This document shows, piece by piece, positions 10,828 through 23,435 of a stretch of 64,000 nt of DNA; positions within the stretch are counted from its first letter, which is position 1, and each line of letters opens with the position of its first letter. The notes beneath the pieces are model-generated. The model saw only the letters and a list, made by a program, of their open reading frames with translations, searched no databases and was not told the origin of the DNA. The stretch comes from Chrysomallon squamiferum. Lineage: Eukaryota > Mollusca > Gastropoda > Neomphalida > Peltospiridae. Where the stretch lies: the NCBI GenBank assembly GCA_012295275.1, contig CM022677.1, positions 2,106,459 to 2,170,458 on the forward strand. The letters run 5' to 3'. The position numbers and the translations under genes were made by a program.

Positions 10828-13764
10828 CAGTGTTTCTCAACCTTTTTTTACTCTCGACATACCTACGAGCGCATGAAATTGTCGCGACACAGTAATAATT
10901 TTGAATAATTTTAAATATGAAATCGTAAAATAAATTAAAAAATACATATATGGACTTGTCTGATACAGTTTATTATGTTAGTATCCCAGAATTGCCACTT
11001 CCCTAGTGTGAAACTTGTGCCTGGTGTTGTCTTATGACTTCTTGAATATTTGGTCGTATGTGCGGTAAGCAAACTCTCATTTCTTCTTCAGTGGAACGTA
11101 GTCTTTCTCTCTTCTTTTTTTTATATTATTTAAGGTTGAAAAGCCCAATTCACACAAATAAGGAGTAGAGAATTGTAAAAGAACAGGGCTTTTTCAGCTA
11201 ATGCGGGAAATTCCTTTTGTATTGAAATCCAAAATGTGTCGATATCAACCTCAGAATGCTTTACTTTAAGACTGCGGTCACTTGAAATGGTAGCCAATTC
11301 TTCTTCTTCGCATAATTTAAACCCAATATTAGAAGGAACATCTACAAAAGGATTACGAACCCAGTCGTACTTTTCAGTGTTCAGCGACGGAAAGTAGTGG
11401 TCGATGTTTTCTTCGAGCGCTGTCAGATGCTCAACCACGATAGGGATCATTTCTTTAGTGCAGTTAGTACGCATTGTAGGAAACATATCAAACTCACCCA
11501 ACTTTGCTCTGTTTTTCCAAATAACAATTTTCTTTTTAAGGGCAACCAACTTATCTGTCGAAGTTAGAATATTGTCGTTTCGACCTTGCATACTACTGTT
11601 CACAATATTAAGTTGACCAAATATTTCCGTTAAATATTCCATTTTGGCCATCCAAAATTCACATCGAAGATATTTACAAAATCTTTCGTGCTTTTCTTTA
11701 TCAAAAAATACTATTAATTCCTTCTGTAATTCATGAACGCGAGTTAACACTTTACCTTTTGACAGCCATCGAACGTCGGTATGCATGAGTAAGCGAACAT
11801 GTTGAGAATCCATTGATTTGCATAGTTCTTCGAATAATCTCGACTTTATTGGCCTGCTTTTAATGTAATTGACAATTTCAACTACTTGATGTAATACTTG
11901 CTTCAAATCTTCTTGTGATACTTTTGAAACTAAAACTTTTCTATGTAAAAAGCAATGAGTACGAACAAGATTTGGATTTTCTTTCTGTGCTAGTGATGCA
12001 AAACCTTTAATGCAGCCTACCATAATGGTGCACCATCAGTACAAATACCAACACAAAACTTCCACGTCAAATTCATTTTTTTATGATAGCCAGTTATCAT
12101 ATCAAAAATATCTTGACCTCTAGTAGTTGTTGGCATTTCTTTACAACACAAAAATTGACTGATTATTTCATCATCATTAATGAAACGAACAAATACAAGC
12201 AATTGAGCACTGTTACTGATATCGGTCGATTCATCAACTATTAAAGCAAATTCAGATCCTTCAAGTTTTTTCTGAACATTAGTTTCAATGTTTTCAGATA
12301 AATCTACAATTCTCCTGTGTATTGTATCATTTGAAAGCGGAATTTTACTAATTTCTTTTTCTGCTGTTTCACCTAACATGGATTTCACCATCTTTTTACA
12401 AGCGGGAAGGATAACTGACTCAGCAAGAGTGTGGGATTTGGATTTCATTGCTATTATTTCAGCTACCTCAAGTGAAGCGAGTTGAGCCCGTTCAGACACG
12501 GTCATTGTTTTCTGAAAAACATTGCGTTGCTTTGATTGCTGTTGTAACAGTCTTTGAAAATAATTCAGATCTTTATCTTGTACGTAGGAATGTTTAGTCG
12601 TGAAATGTCTTTGTAATTTATTTGGTACCATGATTCATTGGCCATTTTTTCCCCACAAACTATACATAATGGACATGGTTGAGCAACATCTCCTGACCAA
12701 GAAAATCCAAACTTCAAATAATCATCAAAATACAGTCTATTATGGTGAACTTTTGCCTTTTTTGTGCTGGATTTTGTGGGCTTCATTTTATGTTCTGTTT
12801 CAACCTCACACCCGTCACTAACATCCTTCCTTTTAACAAATTTATCCATTGTGAAGGGGTATACACGCGCGTACTCTAACCAACAACAGTAAACAACAGG
12901 CAGTGTTAAACTGATCCGTGTGTCAACGGTCAACCTCCTGTGTCAAACTGGAACATTAAGTAGTGTTCAAATTTTTTTTTCACTCAATCACCTTCTGAAA
13001 TATATAGTAAAACCTAACCTTTATTCTACCAATGCAATAACAAAAACTGAATATCCTTATTTAATTAATTCACCATATGATTTAACTCAAGTATTGCGAG
13101 CTAAAAACAATAGTTTGAAAGTACGTGAACAACACTGATTCTGAGCTAAACAAATTGAAAAATATGCAAGCACAGAAAACAGCGTTCAGTTCTAGTTATG
13201 ATTAGTCATAAACTAATTTAGTTTAAATTCATCTGTAATTTAGAGGTCAAAATTGAGTGTGCAGTACGAACGAGTTCGATGTAAGTAAATAGTAAACACT
13301 GTTAACTGAACAGATTTGCCGTGATGACAGATTTGCATTTGCAAAGTCTGTTCTAACTAGCATAATTTCTTAACTAAATACACCTAGTTATCTACATCTC
13401 TTTACTAATAAGTGTTTAAGAATGACAATAATTTAAAACACAACGAAGTTAATTCGGCAATCGGCATTACGCACGCGCACACACGACCAGTGTGAAACAA
13501 CACCACACACACAACCTATCACACTGACGTCTCATGGGCAACTGGTCGACCTTGAGCGAAAGGTGCAAAGGTTGGTGGCGGCCACTGATTGGTGGACTTT
13601 GAATGTGTGCATATTCACTGGAGAAAGGAAGTTCCTTCCTCCAAGGCATATTAGTAGAACATGAAACGGAGATTTATGCACACTGTCCGTGTTTTCAGGT
13701 GTTCGTCACAAAGTTTAGCGACACACCTGAGGGAGCCTCGCGACACGGCGGTTGAGAATCACTG
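10828..13764 (-). mobile_element. hAT transposon (ZBED-type), nearly full length
   Basis: The element is bounded by inverted terminal repeats CAGTGTTTCTCAACC (10828-10842) and GGTTGAGAATCACTG (13750-13764), which match with one mismatch. GTCGCGACAC-like subterminal sequence occurs at both ends. It contains one minus-strand transposase gene. The 8-base target-site duplications expected for hAT are not recognisable (ACATAACC left, TTTTGCTG right), so it is old or has rearranged ends. Confidence 0.85.
11003..12849 (-). pseudogene. hAT transposase with BED zinc finger, three frameshifts
   Basis: Starts at MDKFVKRK (12849), as ZBED/SCAND3-type hAT proteins do. Then comes a BED-type zinc finger (CPLCIVCGEKMANES, HFTTKH). 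Next is the catalytic region with FALIVDESTDIS (first Asp), ICTDGAP (second Asp), CFLHRK and VRWLSKGKVLTRVHEL. The C-terminal dimerisation region reads YLCELGFSTLNNIKKKKRE. About 600 codons match the usual family length. Three one-base shifts break it: near 12625 (after ANES), near 12025 (after CTDGAP) and near 11150 (before YLCELGF). Stop at 11003-11005. Transposases of this family cut and paste the element via the terminal repeats; this copy cannot do so as assembled. It is the source family of the relic at 3.4-4.2 kb. Confidence 0.85.
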
Positions 13765-14011
13765 TTTTGCTGTATATAAATAAGACTTTTGAACATAAAT
13801 TTCATGTAATAATTAAATGTAGATCAATAAATATCAGAATAAACTGATGTATAACCAAATTCACTGATACTGTGTAATATTATTTCTTGCCAAAGAAAAA
13901 GAAACGGAGATATACGAGAAAGAGAAAAAGAAATAATAATATGAAAATAATAGTAATAATAACTTTAATAACCCTTATAAAAATAAAATAACAACAGCAA
14001 CAATAAAAACA

Positions 14012-14050
<39 letters not shown>

Positions 14051-14082
14051 GTAACAATAATAATAATAATAATAATAATAAC

Positions 14083-14116
<34 letters not shown>

Positions 14117-14412
14117 AACAATAATAATAATATTGATTATAATGATAAAAACAATAGTAATACAATTCTACTACTACTACTACTGCTACTACTACTACTA
14201 CTACTACTAATAATAATAGTAATAACAGTGGTAAAACAAAAAACATCTCTTATACCACATTTTTAAAGAAAGGTTCAATTGTTTTGTTTTTGACCTGCCA
14301 TTTGACATCCAAAGTATTACTTTTTTTCCAGTCAGAGTATGAAGACGTTCACTAAAATGTAAAAATAAAAGAAATTAAAATGAAATATGAATGAAATGTT
14401 GAATAAAAGAAG
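13765..14412. repeat. AT-rich spacer with (AAT)n and (ACT)n tracts
   Basis: A trinucleotide-rich block, mostly AAT, spans about 14013-14130, and ACT units about 14168-14206. The poly-leucine reading frame across it is a repeat artefact. No gene seen. Confidence 0.85.
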
Positions 14413-14472
14413 ACACACTCACATTTTTAACCATGCTGTTATGGTTAATCTATAAACTAACAGGCTCAGAGA

Positions 14473-14509
<37 letters not shown>

Positions 14510-14640
14510 TTTTTAACAATGCTGTTATGGTTAATCTATAAACTAACAGGCTCAGAGATCACACACACACACACACACACATTTTTAACAATGCTGTTAT
14601 GGTTAATCTATAAACTAACAGGCTCAGAGATCACGTCCTG
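14413..14640. repeat. Tandem repeat with variable (CA)n linker
   Basis: Three units each contain ATGCTGTTATGGTTAATCTA and TAAACTAACAGGCTCAGAGATCAC. The first two end in CA runs of different length. The unit is 70-90 bp depending on the CA length. Confidence 0.9.
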
Positions 14641-14706
14641 GCCTCAGCTTATATTCAGAATTAATTATAGTAATGTAAAATTACTAAGCTGTCTGTTGAA
14701 TATACT

Positions 14707-15290
14707 AACACTAGTTTGAGAAAATATCTAAAATGTGCTTAGACTGTATTTTTTACAGAGTATCACCTAAAAAAAATTATTAGCAAAGATTATAATAATA
14801 ATAATAATAATAATAAAATACTGTTTAATATCATAAAAGTATCTCTTTAGAAAATCAAATTTAATTTATACTGTTTTTAATAATTAATAAATTAATAATT
14901 TAATAAATAAATAAATAAAAACATCTACATTGTTTATATAAACATTAGTTTAACCAATCAGATGCTGAGATTCCGGGCACCTGACATCGTATTTGGCTCG
15001 AGTTTTGTGACGTCAATCATGCGCTGTGACGACAGTGTTATGGGGTCCTTAGACAAAGTTGGTGGAAGTTGCGTAAACAAACTTTCGTAAAGGGAGCTCG
15101 CTTAAAATCTTTTAAAGTCACTTCATCTGCTGAAACTGGTAATTTAACAAGGTAACAGTTTTTTCACCATTTAACTTACATAGGATCTTTGTTGCCCTAT
15201 TCCCGGAGTATCTGCTATTTTCATATAATTTTTGAGAATCCAACGCAAAAAGAACGTCCAAATATTTTGACCCTACAGTATATGATCTCT
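14707..15290 (+). repeat. Dispersed duplicate block A2 with CRE-like site (possible promoter/5'UTR)
   Basis: Second copy of block A1 with the same order of landmarks: GGGCACCTGACATCGT, GCTCGAGTTTTGTGACGTCA, GCGCTGTGA, GTAAACAAACT, AAAGTCACTTCATCTGCTG and a following donor-like AAG/GTAACA at about 15151. It lies only about 350 bases before the Cys-rich exon at 15502, as a promoter and first exon would. Function is inferred. Confidence 0.5.
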
Positions 15291-15501
15291 GTATTTTCTA
15301 ATGTAATCTATTGTCCTACAGTAGATGTTGATCACAAGTTTCTCTGTAAAACATAACAACAAAATTATTAATATTTTGACATACTAGTTTTTATTGATTA
15401 AAAGCAAAACCGTTATAAGAAATATTAAATTATGATCCTTTCAGTGTGGTCCCCCTTGGATAAGAATATCTGATGGCCCATGACATATGTTTCTTGCACA
15501 G

Positions 15502-16053
15502 ATCTGAATTGGCAGGGTGTGGTCAAGGTGGTGCTTGCACAACCACAGAAGCCTGTACTGGAGGTTCATGTAACAGAGGTGATTATTTTAATTTATATAG
15601 CAGGAAGAATTTTAAAATGACCAAGAATTAATTCCTGTGTCTGCTTTCATCAAAATTATAAATCTAGTCATATCAATAAAGAGCTTCTTAAATTATGTTT
15701 ATAATTAGGTGTTAAATTTGATGAAACTGTCTGCATGTTCTGTCTAACGTCTGAAATACAAAATTATGTGTTTAGCATTTATCTATGACATTGTTAAAAA
15801 CTATTTAATTCTCAATTTTATTTTATTGATTTATTTATTCTTTAATTTTAATCTTACAGTTGACCGTGCCTGGACTGCATGGTCACTTCAGAGACTGGGT
15901 AGTTGTAGTGAAACATGTGGCAGAGGCACTAGAAGAAGATTTGAGATAAGAACATCAACAAATTCTGCACACCTAAGAATGGAGGCAAAGACTGAGGAAC
16001 CGACGACAGGAGGAATCTTCACGAAGCATGTGAAACAAATGTCTTATGTCCAG
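15502..16053 (+). pseudogene. Cys-rich exon plus thrombospondin type 1 exon (broken)
   Basis: Exon 15502-15578 follows TTGCACAG and reads SELAGCGQGGACTTTEACTG, then GSCNR, with four cysteines. It exits in phase 1. Exon 15860-16053 (acceptor CTTACAG, donor GTAACA) continues VDRAWTAWSLQRLGSCSETC and GRGTRRRF: a thrombospondin type 1 repeat with WxxW, CSxTCGxGxxxR and the arginine ladder. The second half (PKNGGKD, then GTDDRRNLHEACETNV) is in another frame, shifted by one base at about 15970, and has TGA where the conserved Cys codon should be. One further Cys is replaced by Ser. TSR domains occur in secreted adhesion and matrix proteins. With the upstream block A2 this looks like a decayed or mis-assembled secreted gene. 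Later exons were not found before 18 kb. Confidence 0.65.
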
Positions 16054-18075
16054 GTAACAAGCAATAATTAAATCAAATATATTCATACTGTAATTTTCTT
16101 TTAAACAAATTATAAACAGACAGGTGGCATGTTGTTTCCTGTGAGGCATCTGTTCTAAGATGACAATAAATAACAATCTCTAGATTGTGAGGAAAGGTGC
16201 TGTCAGTAAATAATCTGAGCAATAAAATTACTTCTCTGCCTACAAAAGTGAAATGTGATTCAAATAATAAAATATTTATTTAACGATTTCTCTAAAATCC
16301 AGTTGTTAATGATTTGGTGGAACTTTAAGGCCAATGAATTACATTAGGTTTATTGATAATCACAGTAGTAAACCATTAAGCAGCACATTTCTAAAGTTAT
16401 AATGTATATTTTATTTTCCATTTATTCAAAACTATTTTTGTTAGTGCTTATGTTTATGGTGCCTGATCTGCCACATGTGGATCTGCTACACAGACTGGTA
16501 GAAGGTTATTTAACAATCTAGCTGATGATCCATGCTGATATATCTAAGATTATGGTATATGTTTTGTTTTGGAGGTTATTTCTGTGAGTTATATACACAC
16601 TTATTATTATATTATAAAATAATATATCTCTGTATAAAATTAAACAATAAACAGATGTTTTGAATTTATTTCACTGTTTCATTTACAGAATTTACAACTA
16701 TTTGAATAATGTAGAATGTTTGTCTGTTATCAATGTTTTTATTGAAATTGTTTTCCCATAATTTCTCATTCTTGTTATTAATTTTCAGTGGAAATCACAG
16801 GGATGATAACCTGATCCTGTCAGAGAATATGGACATGATATTCAGTTAGTTTCAGAAGACCACTCTGAGTATTTACAATATTTCAAAAATAATTTTTTGA
16901 TTTATCTTCATAAAATAATAATAATAACAATAAAAATAAAAAAAATTTAATTAAAAACATCAAGTTTTAGTAATATTAATATTGATTTTTGATTGTGTTT
17001 AAAACTTTAAATGATACACATATCTAATGTCATTACATTTTATTTATTGAATTTTTTTTTTACTCCACTAAGTAACAGGCAATCACACAAAATTGAGATA
17101 TCAAGAACACTCGCCATTGTATAGGACGAGCAAGCACCACATTTATTAAAATATACTCATTAAATATTAATTACCAGAAAACTAACTGAGAACACAATCT
17201 GTGGTGTAGTTAATGAAAATCACCTTCTTCATTCTCCTGCTTAGAAAAAGTATATTTCTGAAATATATACAACGCTTTGCCTGGAATTATAAAAATGATA
17301 TTTTCTTCTATTACTGCCAAGTATCAACTCTTCAGCTACTGCTGAAAAAAGGGTACCTAACTCTCTATTTCCCGGCAGCATATTTGTTTTTTTAAATTCA
17401 CAGTTTAGAGATTTAGTTTTAACTGTAATAATAATGTGACATTTTATTTTTTATTTTATATGTTCTAATACAGTCAATAAACAAATGACGTTAATCAATA
17501 AGCGCAAGCTATATTTCTCAATGATCTTCTATAAAACAAAATGGATTAATACTTAATTAACTGTAGAAACTGACATTCTATTATCTCCCCTAAAAATTAA
17601 ATTGATAATTAGGATTAACGTCATTTCTTTATTGTCAGTATTAGAGATTATAAAATAAAAAAATAAAATGCTGACAGGGAAATAGAGAGGTACCATTTTT
17701 TCAGCAGTAGCTAAAGAGATGATACTAGTCCTAGTACTAGCTGCTGAACAAGTGCCTGTACAAGAGGAACAGCAGCTATATTAATAGCAATACAAGTGTG
17801 AATCTAGTGTATGTGTATTTGTGTAGTACATACTGTGTGTGTGTTTGTGTTGCACTGGTAAAACATTGTATAGTAATTAAATCTGGAATAGGTTTGTTTT
17901 TTAAACACAGTCTGTTATAACTATTACATCATAATTATAATTATATACATTTGATAATTGTATGTGTATGCATGTGTTTGTGAGTGTATTTATAATTAAT
18001 GAAAAACCCTGATCTGTTTCAAAAAACTTTAAATATAGGAATTCTTCAAGTCACTTTCATAGAATTAAATTTTCT
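16054..18075. other. AT-rich sequence without recognised gene
   Basis: No conserved exon was recognised. A short acceptor-preceded reading at about 16788-16849 is too short to support. A fold-back repeat is listed separately. Confidence 0.5.
17331..17716. repeat. Fold-back (inverted repeat) element
   Basis: The left arm 17331-17500 contains GCTACTGCTGAAAAAAGGGT, CTCTATTTCCC, CATTTTATTTTTTATTTTAT and AAATGACGTTAATC. The right arm 17605-17716 is its reverse complement (GATTAACGTCATTTCTTTAT to CAGCAGTAGC) except for about 50 extra bases in the left arm. The loop is about 100 bases. This is the shape of a MITE or fold-back element; no flanking duplication was identified. Confidence 0.75.
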
Positions 18076-21000
18076 ATATATGAAGGGGTCATTATATGTA
18101 TTGATGTTTAATCTGATATGAGGTCGCATGCAATATATAAGATATACCCCAAAGTGTCTAATATATGTAAACTGTTTGAATATTCCATGTTGTTACATTG
18201 TCACTGATTGTGTTACATTTCTTATCTAGTTAAAAGATCAGTAAGAATTCTGTCAGTTTATTTTCCACTGAATTCATAAAATAAACCATTTACAGATCAT
18301 TTCAACTTCATACAAATGCTAAAAATACCATTAAAAAAATTAAATCTTGTTACATTCTCGTCTGAGACTTGCACAACTTAATTATACACTTATATGATTA
18401 TTTCTACTATTTCTATCATTTTACATATTGAGTTTTTAGTTCTTTGAATATAACAAAAGTGTTATAATAAGTATTGTTAAGAGAGCTAAACAAAATTGCT
18501 ACTGTCAAAAATGTTTTCTTTGAAATATTAATTTTGATTTTCTTTAATTACTATAATAATGTGATCAATGTAATTTTAATAATTTTGTTCAAAATATAAA
18601 CCACAACTTAATGATAAAGCTTTTTCTACAGTTTCACATTTGCAACTATATTGTTTTTTATATTAAGCTAATTGATTTTGAATAGAATAAATTCAAAACA
18701 ATAATAAAATGCAAAGAATAAATAAAGCAATAATAGAACAAAATTCAAAGGTTAAGTTAAAATAAAAATTAAAATGGCACAAAACTATTCCATTCAGCAA
18801 ATAAAGTGAAACCACTTCTTGTCTAAAAAAATTTTTTTTTTTTATCAGCTGGTTCACTTTCTTGTTCAGGAATCAGATCTGCAGGCATAAACAACTTTTT
18901 TGTGGTTTGCATTAATTATATCAGCTCATTCTAAAATGATCTTTTCGGATTAAAATATTATTATTCTGGATAAGTTTATTGTTGTAGCCAGATTATAAAC
19001 TTATATTTTTAATCAAATCTAAAATTAGATGTATAGAGTCAGTACTGTGCTGTCCAGGAAAGGTAATGCAATATGTAATCAAAATGACTGTAATCACATA
19101 GCTTTTTCTGCCAAGTTCTAAACATTTATACAAATTGTTGTGATTCAGTAACAGTTATCAAAAATAATCAGTTCCCCTTTATTGTGGGATTTTTGACAAT
19201 GAATATTGATTAGCAAGTCTGGTTATACCTTGGTCATTTTCAAGGTGGTATTGAATGCATGGCTTAAGGAATGATGTTGAGGTATGTGTGAAATCAGTTC
19301 ATAAAGAAAAACAAATCTATGTTAATTTTGTTGAAGGTGTTTCTGAATGAAAAATTCTACTTTAGCTTTAATTATGTGATTCGAATTTATTTTAGACATA
19401 TTTGTTATCTAACTTTAAATTATCTTTCAGTAAATAATTTGAATTGATAACCACATCATTAGATCTCATTAGAATACAAAGAAAATATTTTAAGAAGGTT
19501 ATATTTCAATTTTTAATTTACTCTAATTTTATTGATTCCTCTGACTTAATTTATTAAATCATTTTATAACAAGGAAATGAGAGTACTTACTGAATGATCT
19601 TTCATCTGGTATCACATATATTTATAGGAATAGAAAAAAACAATATACTAGTCTGTGGATTTAAACTGTATGTTTTCAGAAGTTAAATCAGCTTGTTATT
19701 CAAGAAATTGTTGATAAATTCAAAATCGAATTGACATTTTGGAACAAAGAGCAGCTCAAGTCTCCAGTAGAGTTGAAGTATTTGGTGCTGTCCAGCAGGT
19801 ATTTAAATACATTATTCATTGTAAACCTTTCCATTTAAATATTTCTTCAGTCTTTCACAAAATTCTACACAAAATATTATACTGATTTAAGCAGCATACA
19901 TGAAAATATAATACATTTGTGTTTTTGCAAAATGATGCACTGAACATTAGTAGTAAAGAATCAGTGTAAACCTTGTAATAATTTGCATGCCAGCCTAATA
20001 GAGTAGGGAACAGAACATTTGTATAAATTTGAAATTTGCTTTTATTAATATCTCCCAGTAATCCATACATTTAATACTTTATGTGGTAGGGCTAAAGATG
20101 TTTACAATATTTTGAAAGTTCGTAGACAGATGGAAGAATTGGCTTGAAAGATTTAGCTTATTTTCTTATTTTATCTCGTGCATGTGTAATATTGTCTTTG
20201 TTTTAAATACATTTTAAATTATATGTAAAGGATTCTTTATTGTAACTATTGCTTGAATGCAGAAAATAATTCTGGTTTATTTATGAGACAGTCAATTTCA
20301 TTAATGGCAAAAATTAAATTACATTAAAGTGGCAGGAAAGAATGTTATAATTAAATATTTTAATTAATCAAATAATTTGTTAGTATATTAGTATTTCAAG
20401 TAGAATCCGTATTGTGTAATGTAATACTATATAGTTTAAAATGTTTATTTTCTTGATATTCCTAGCAGTCATCTTAAACTGTAAAACAGTGTAAATATCA
20501 AATTTTACCAAGATAAAGAATCATTCAAATATATTAAAACATATTTTTCATAATCACTTTTACTGATGTATTGCTATTTTAAACCTTTTATATCAAAGTT
20601 AAAAAACTAATCTTAAACTGATTTAAATTGAGAATATAAAAACATTTAATAAATTATTGTTATTATTAAAGTTTTATGGAAAAAATAAAAATGTGGAGTA
20701 AAATGTTTCTTGCTAAGACAGTGAACTGCAGTTAGAGCCAACAACAAATACTTCTTTCACTTTGTTTTATGTTTAGTTTATTAATGAATATTATATTTTG
20801 TTGTAGGATCCTAGACAACAGATTCAAGCTGCCTCAGCCAGCACTTCAGTTGAAAATGACGTAATACCCATTTTCAGAAAAGGTTAACTAAAGCACTAGA
20901 ATGCTATTACATCACAGTCTTCCCTGTCCAGAGAAACCACAACACTTTAGAAAGAATAATTGAATTATTAAAAATAGAAAATCATAATTTAAAAATGATA

Positions 21001-22600
21001 AAAATCAAAGAAGAGAAAAAATGTACATAAATGGAATTTTTCTCAGTATTTTATAATTAGCCTTTCACATGTTGGAAAAATTCAAAAAATTATTTCAAAT
21101 ATGTGCAAATGGAAATGTTTTCCAAGTATTTTATAATCTGTATTGAATTAATTCAATTAAAAAGCTGGGGGAAAAATGAAATTAAATAAATAAATAAATA
21201 AATTCATAAATAAATAATAAAACATATAAAATAACAATAAAATATAACCAGGTCATGTTACATAAATGAGTGGCAGTACAAATATTTTTAATAAAAAAAC
21301 ATTATTTGTTCTTAACTGTTTTAAATCCTGACATCTACAAAATCAAACCCATTGCATCTTATCTAAAAACAATAATCAAAATGGAAAATCATGCTGAACA
21401 TTTTTCAGTTTGTTAACATTAAAAATGTTAAGGCACATTCAAATATTTTAAAACAAAAATAAATAAATAAAGACAAGTCTTTGTTTTTAGTTTTATTATT
21501 TATATACTGATCAATATCTTCGTTATTTGTTGTCAACCAGAAAAGATAATCTGATTTAATCATTATATTTTATATAGACATCTTGTTCGATTTTACAGCA
21601 CCACTTGATATTACGCTGCACATATAATGTCACAACAGTAATTATCCTTTGATTCATACCATCAGCCTGTAATTAATCTTTACTTTTTGCCTAAAAGCCT
21701 AATTTTCTATTAACTTGAATGTCACAACAGTAATTATCCTTTAGTTACTAGCAGTAGTGTAAATTAATATACTTTAATAGGATGAATCATTTTCTGCAAC
21801 TTTATTTAATGCAAAGTTTATAATTACCGCCAGTAGAGCTGTTTTAATGAATACACTGAGATTTAGTTATAATAAGTATATTTTATATCATTTTTGCTCA
21901 GTCTCAATTCACGTTTATGAACAGTGCTCCTATTACAAAATAAACGGGATATCTCAAGGTTAAAATATACTGAACAAGTTTTTAAAAAAGAAGAAAAGTC
22001 ACGTTTTGGTCATTTATTCTCAAGTTATCAGAAGCGCAGTTTATACAACGAAAGTTAAAATCAACGAAAATAACTAATTTTATTAATTACTTTAATAACT
22101 CTGAACATAATTTGTTATTTAATATTACTATAGAAGGTCCTCCATATTTCTGATTATACTTTCCGGTTTCATAAGGAAGAGGCCACAAATCTTACCACTG
22201 TTTCTGCATAACTGTAACGAGTTAAAAATCACTCGATAATAAATTTGTCACATAAACAGTGGTGGTGATTTTATCAGAAGGCTTTATTACAGGAAAATAT
22301 GATAATTAATTACAGGTTGATGAATACAGCAAATGGATCTTTCTGTTTGTCTGGTATATTACGTGACACTGCACCTAAAAAGAAAATATCTGATAATTCG
22401 TTTTTATCAATCTCAATTTAAATCATTTTTCAAAGAAAGATTTATTTGGGATCATCGTTATTTTCCGGCTGCCAAAACTGTCGCATATTATAACATCTAA
22501 AATAATAATATGATGCTTGCTGAAGGACGAAGTTAGTTTCATTTTTACAACATCTTCGTCTTAGAATTTTGTTTATACATGGTATAATTTGTTGATAGTG
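18076..22600 (+). repeat. Segmental duplication, left copy (blocks A then B)
   Basis: Block A (18076-21590) is the reverse complement of 34953-38836, and block B (21590-22600) of 39198-40236, both at high identity including intron sequence. Block A carries the exons of an unknown coiled-coil gene. The part 20940-21590 also matches the other two copies near 26.7-27.0 kb and 44.7-45.4 kb. Compared with the inverted copy, this one lacks the roughly 700-bp TTACCCC-containing segment at the 20940 junction. Confidence 0.9.
19680..20887 (+). pseudogene. 3' exons of unrecognised coiled-coil gene, copy 1
   Basis: Exon 19680-19798 (acceptor GTTTTCAG, donor GTATTT) begins KLNQLVIQEIVDKF. After a one-base shift it reads QNRIDILEQRAAQVSSRVEV, then FGAVQQ, an amphipathic coiled coil. 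It joins in phase 0 to the terminal exon 20807-20887: DPRQQIQAASASTSVENDVI, PIFRKG, stop. The exon is 119 bases long where an in-frame one would need 120. The inverted copy has the same length and the same shift, so the lesion predates the duplication and is not a read error. Other copies extend the tail beyond FRKG with a Ser-rich sequence. I do not recognise the protein; being multicopy it could be an expanded gene family or part of a repeat. Confidence 0.5.
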
Positions 22601-22810
22601 GGCCTCTTTGTACCAGCCAGTGAATTGTGTCTAGTGTATTAGAGACTGTGGTATGAGCTATCCTGTCAGTGGGCCTCTTTGTACCAGCCAGTGAATTGTG
22701 TCTAGTGTATTAGAGACTGTGGTATGTGCTATCCTGTCAGTGGGCCTCTTTGTACCAGCCATTGAATTGTGTCTAGTGTATTAGATACTGTGGTATGAGC
22801 TATCCTGCCT
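22598..22810. repeat. Tandem repeat, three 71-bp units
   Basis: GTGGGCCTCTTTGTACCAGC recurs at 22598, 22669 and 22740 with nearly perfect units. It begins exactly where block B of the segmental duplication ends. Confidence 0.95.
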
Positions 22811-22889
22811 TCAGTCTGTCCATGGCAGTGCACCATGTCTATTAGAGACAGGAACAAGAAGGACAGAGCAAATGACCACTGAAGTCTGC

Positions 22890-23040
22890 AGTTTTGTGAA
22901 AACAAGCTGATGCTGGTAAAAAAACTTCATCTGCTGTGCTGCCAAACAAAACTTGGTAGATGACTGTGTGTGATGGTGGGAAAGACAACAGCCAGGAAGT
23001 TGAGCAGCAGGTGACATCTCACCACACTCGAATAACCGGG
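22890..23040 (+). pseudogene. Conserved block Q, copy 1 (unknown exon)
   Basis: Reads QADAGKKTSSAVLPNKTW, stop, MTVCDGG, KDNSQEVEQQVTS. Four copies exist in the window (also near 24.85, 51.8 and 62.0 kb) and the reading frame is better kept than the surrounding DNA, which suggests former coding. In the 62-kb copy it lies directly before a CAMSAP-like coiled coil. A splice-donor-like CAG/GTGAC follows the QQ. The in-frame stop makes this copy non-functional. Confidence 0.45.
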
Positions 23041-23250
23041 CTAGTCCTGTACCTGATTCAGAGTGGGACCAGTGCACCCAGCTCCCTGTCCCCTACTTGA
23101 GCATCACAAAAATCCAGCCATTTTCCAAAGAAGGGATACAAGAGACTATTGATAATATGAATCAGCAGTCTGGTGTCAAGTAATGTGTCAGGCCTGTGTT
23201 AGAATGTTTTCAGAAACCTCTCAACAGTGGCAGGGTATGTTTTATTAGTT

Positions 23251-23253
<3 letters not shown>

Positions 23254-23292
<39 letters not shown>
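23254..23292. repeat. (TG)n microsatellite
   Basis: A TG run followed by GAGAGAC. A CA-rich minisatellite occupies the matching place in the inverted copy at 63 kb. Confidence 0.95.
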
Positions 23293-23294
<2 letters not shown>

Positions 23295-23435
23295 AGACAT
23301 ATTGCATGAATGATAATAAGCAAAGAAAATTGCATTTATCAGACATATGTAGATTGATAATAAAAAAGAAAAAAAGAAACATGTTCATGTTGGAATTTCT
23401 AAAAACGTGCCATTGATGTTAAATACTTTATGTAG

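Noticed and set aside
13965-14246. Poly-leucine reading on the minus strand
   Set aside because: It is an AAT/ACT trinucleotide tract with no coding pattern.
19855-20070. Identical 64-residue readings at 19855-20070 (minus) and 36875-37078 (plus)
   Set aside because: They are identical only because the DNA is duplicated. They lie in the intron of the coiled-coil gene and show no family pattern.
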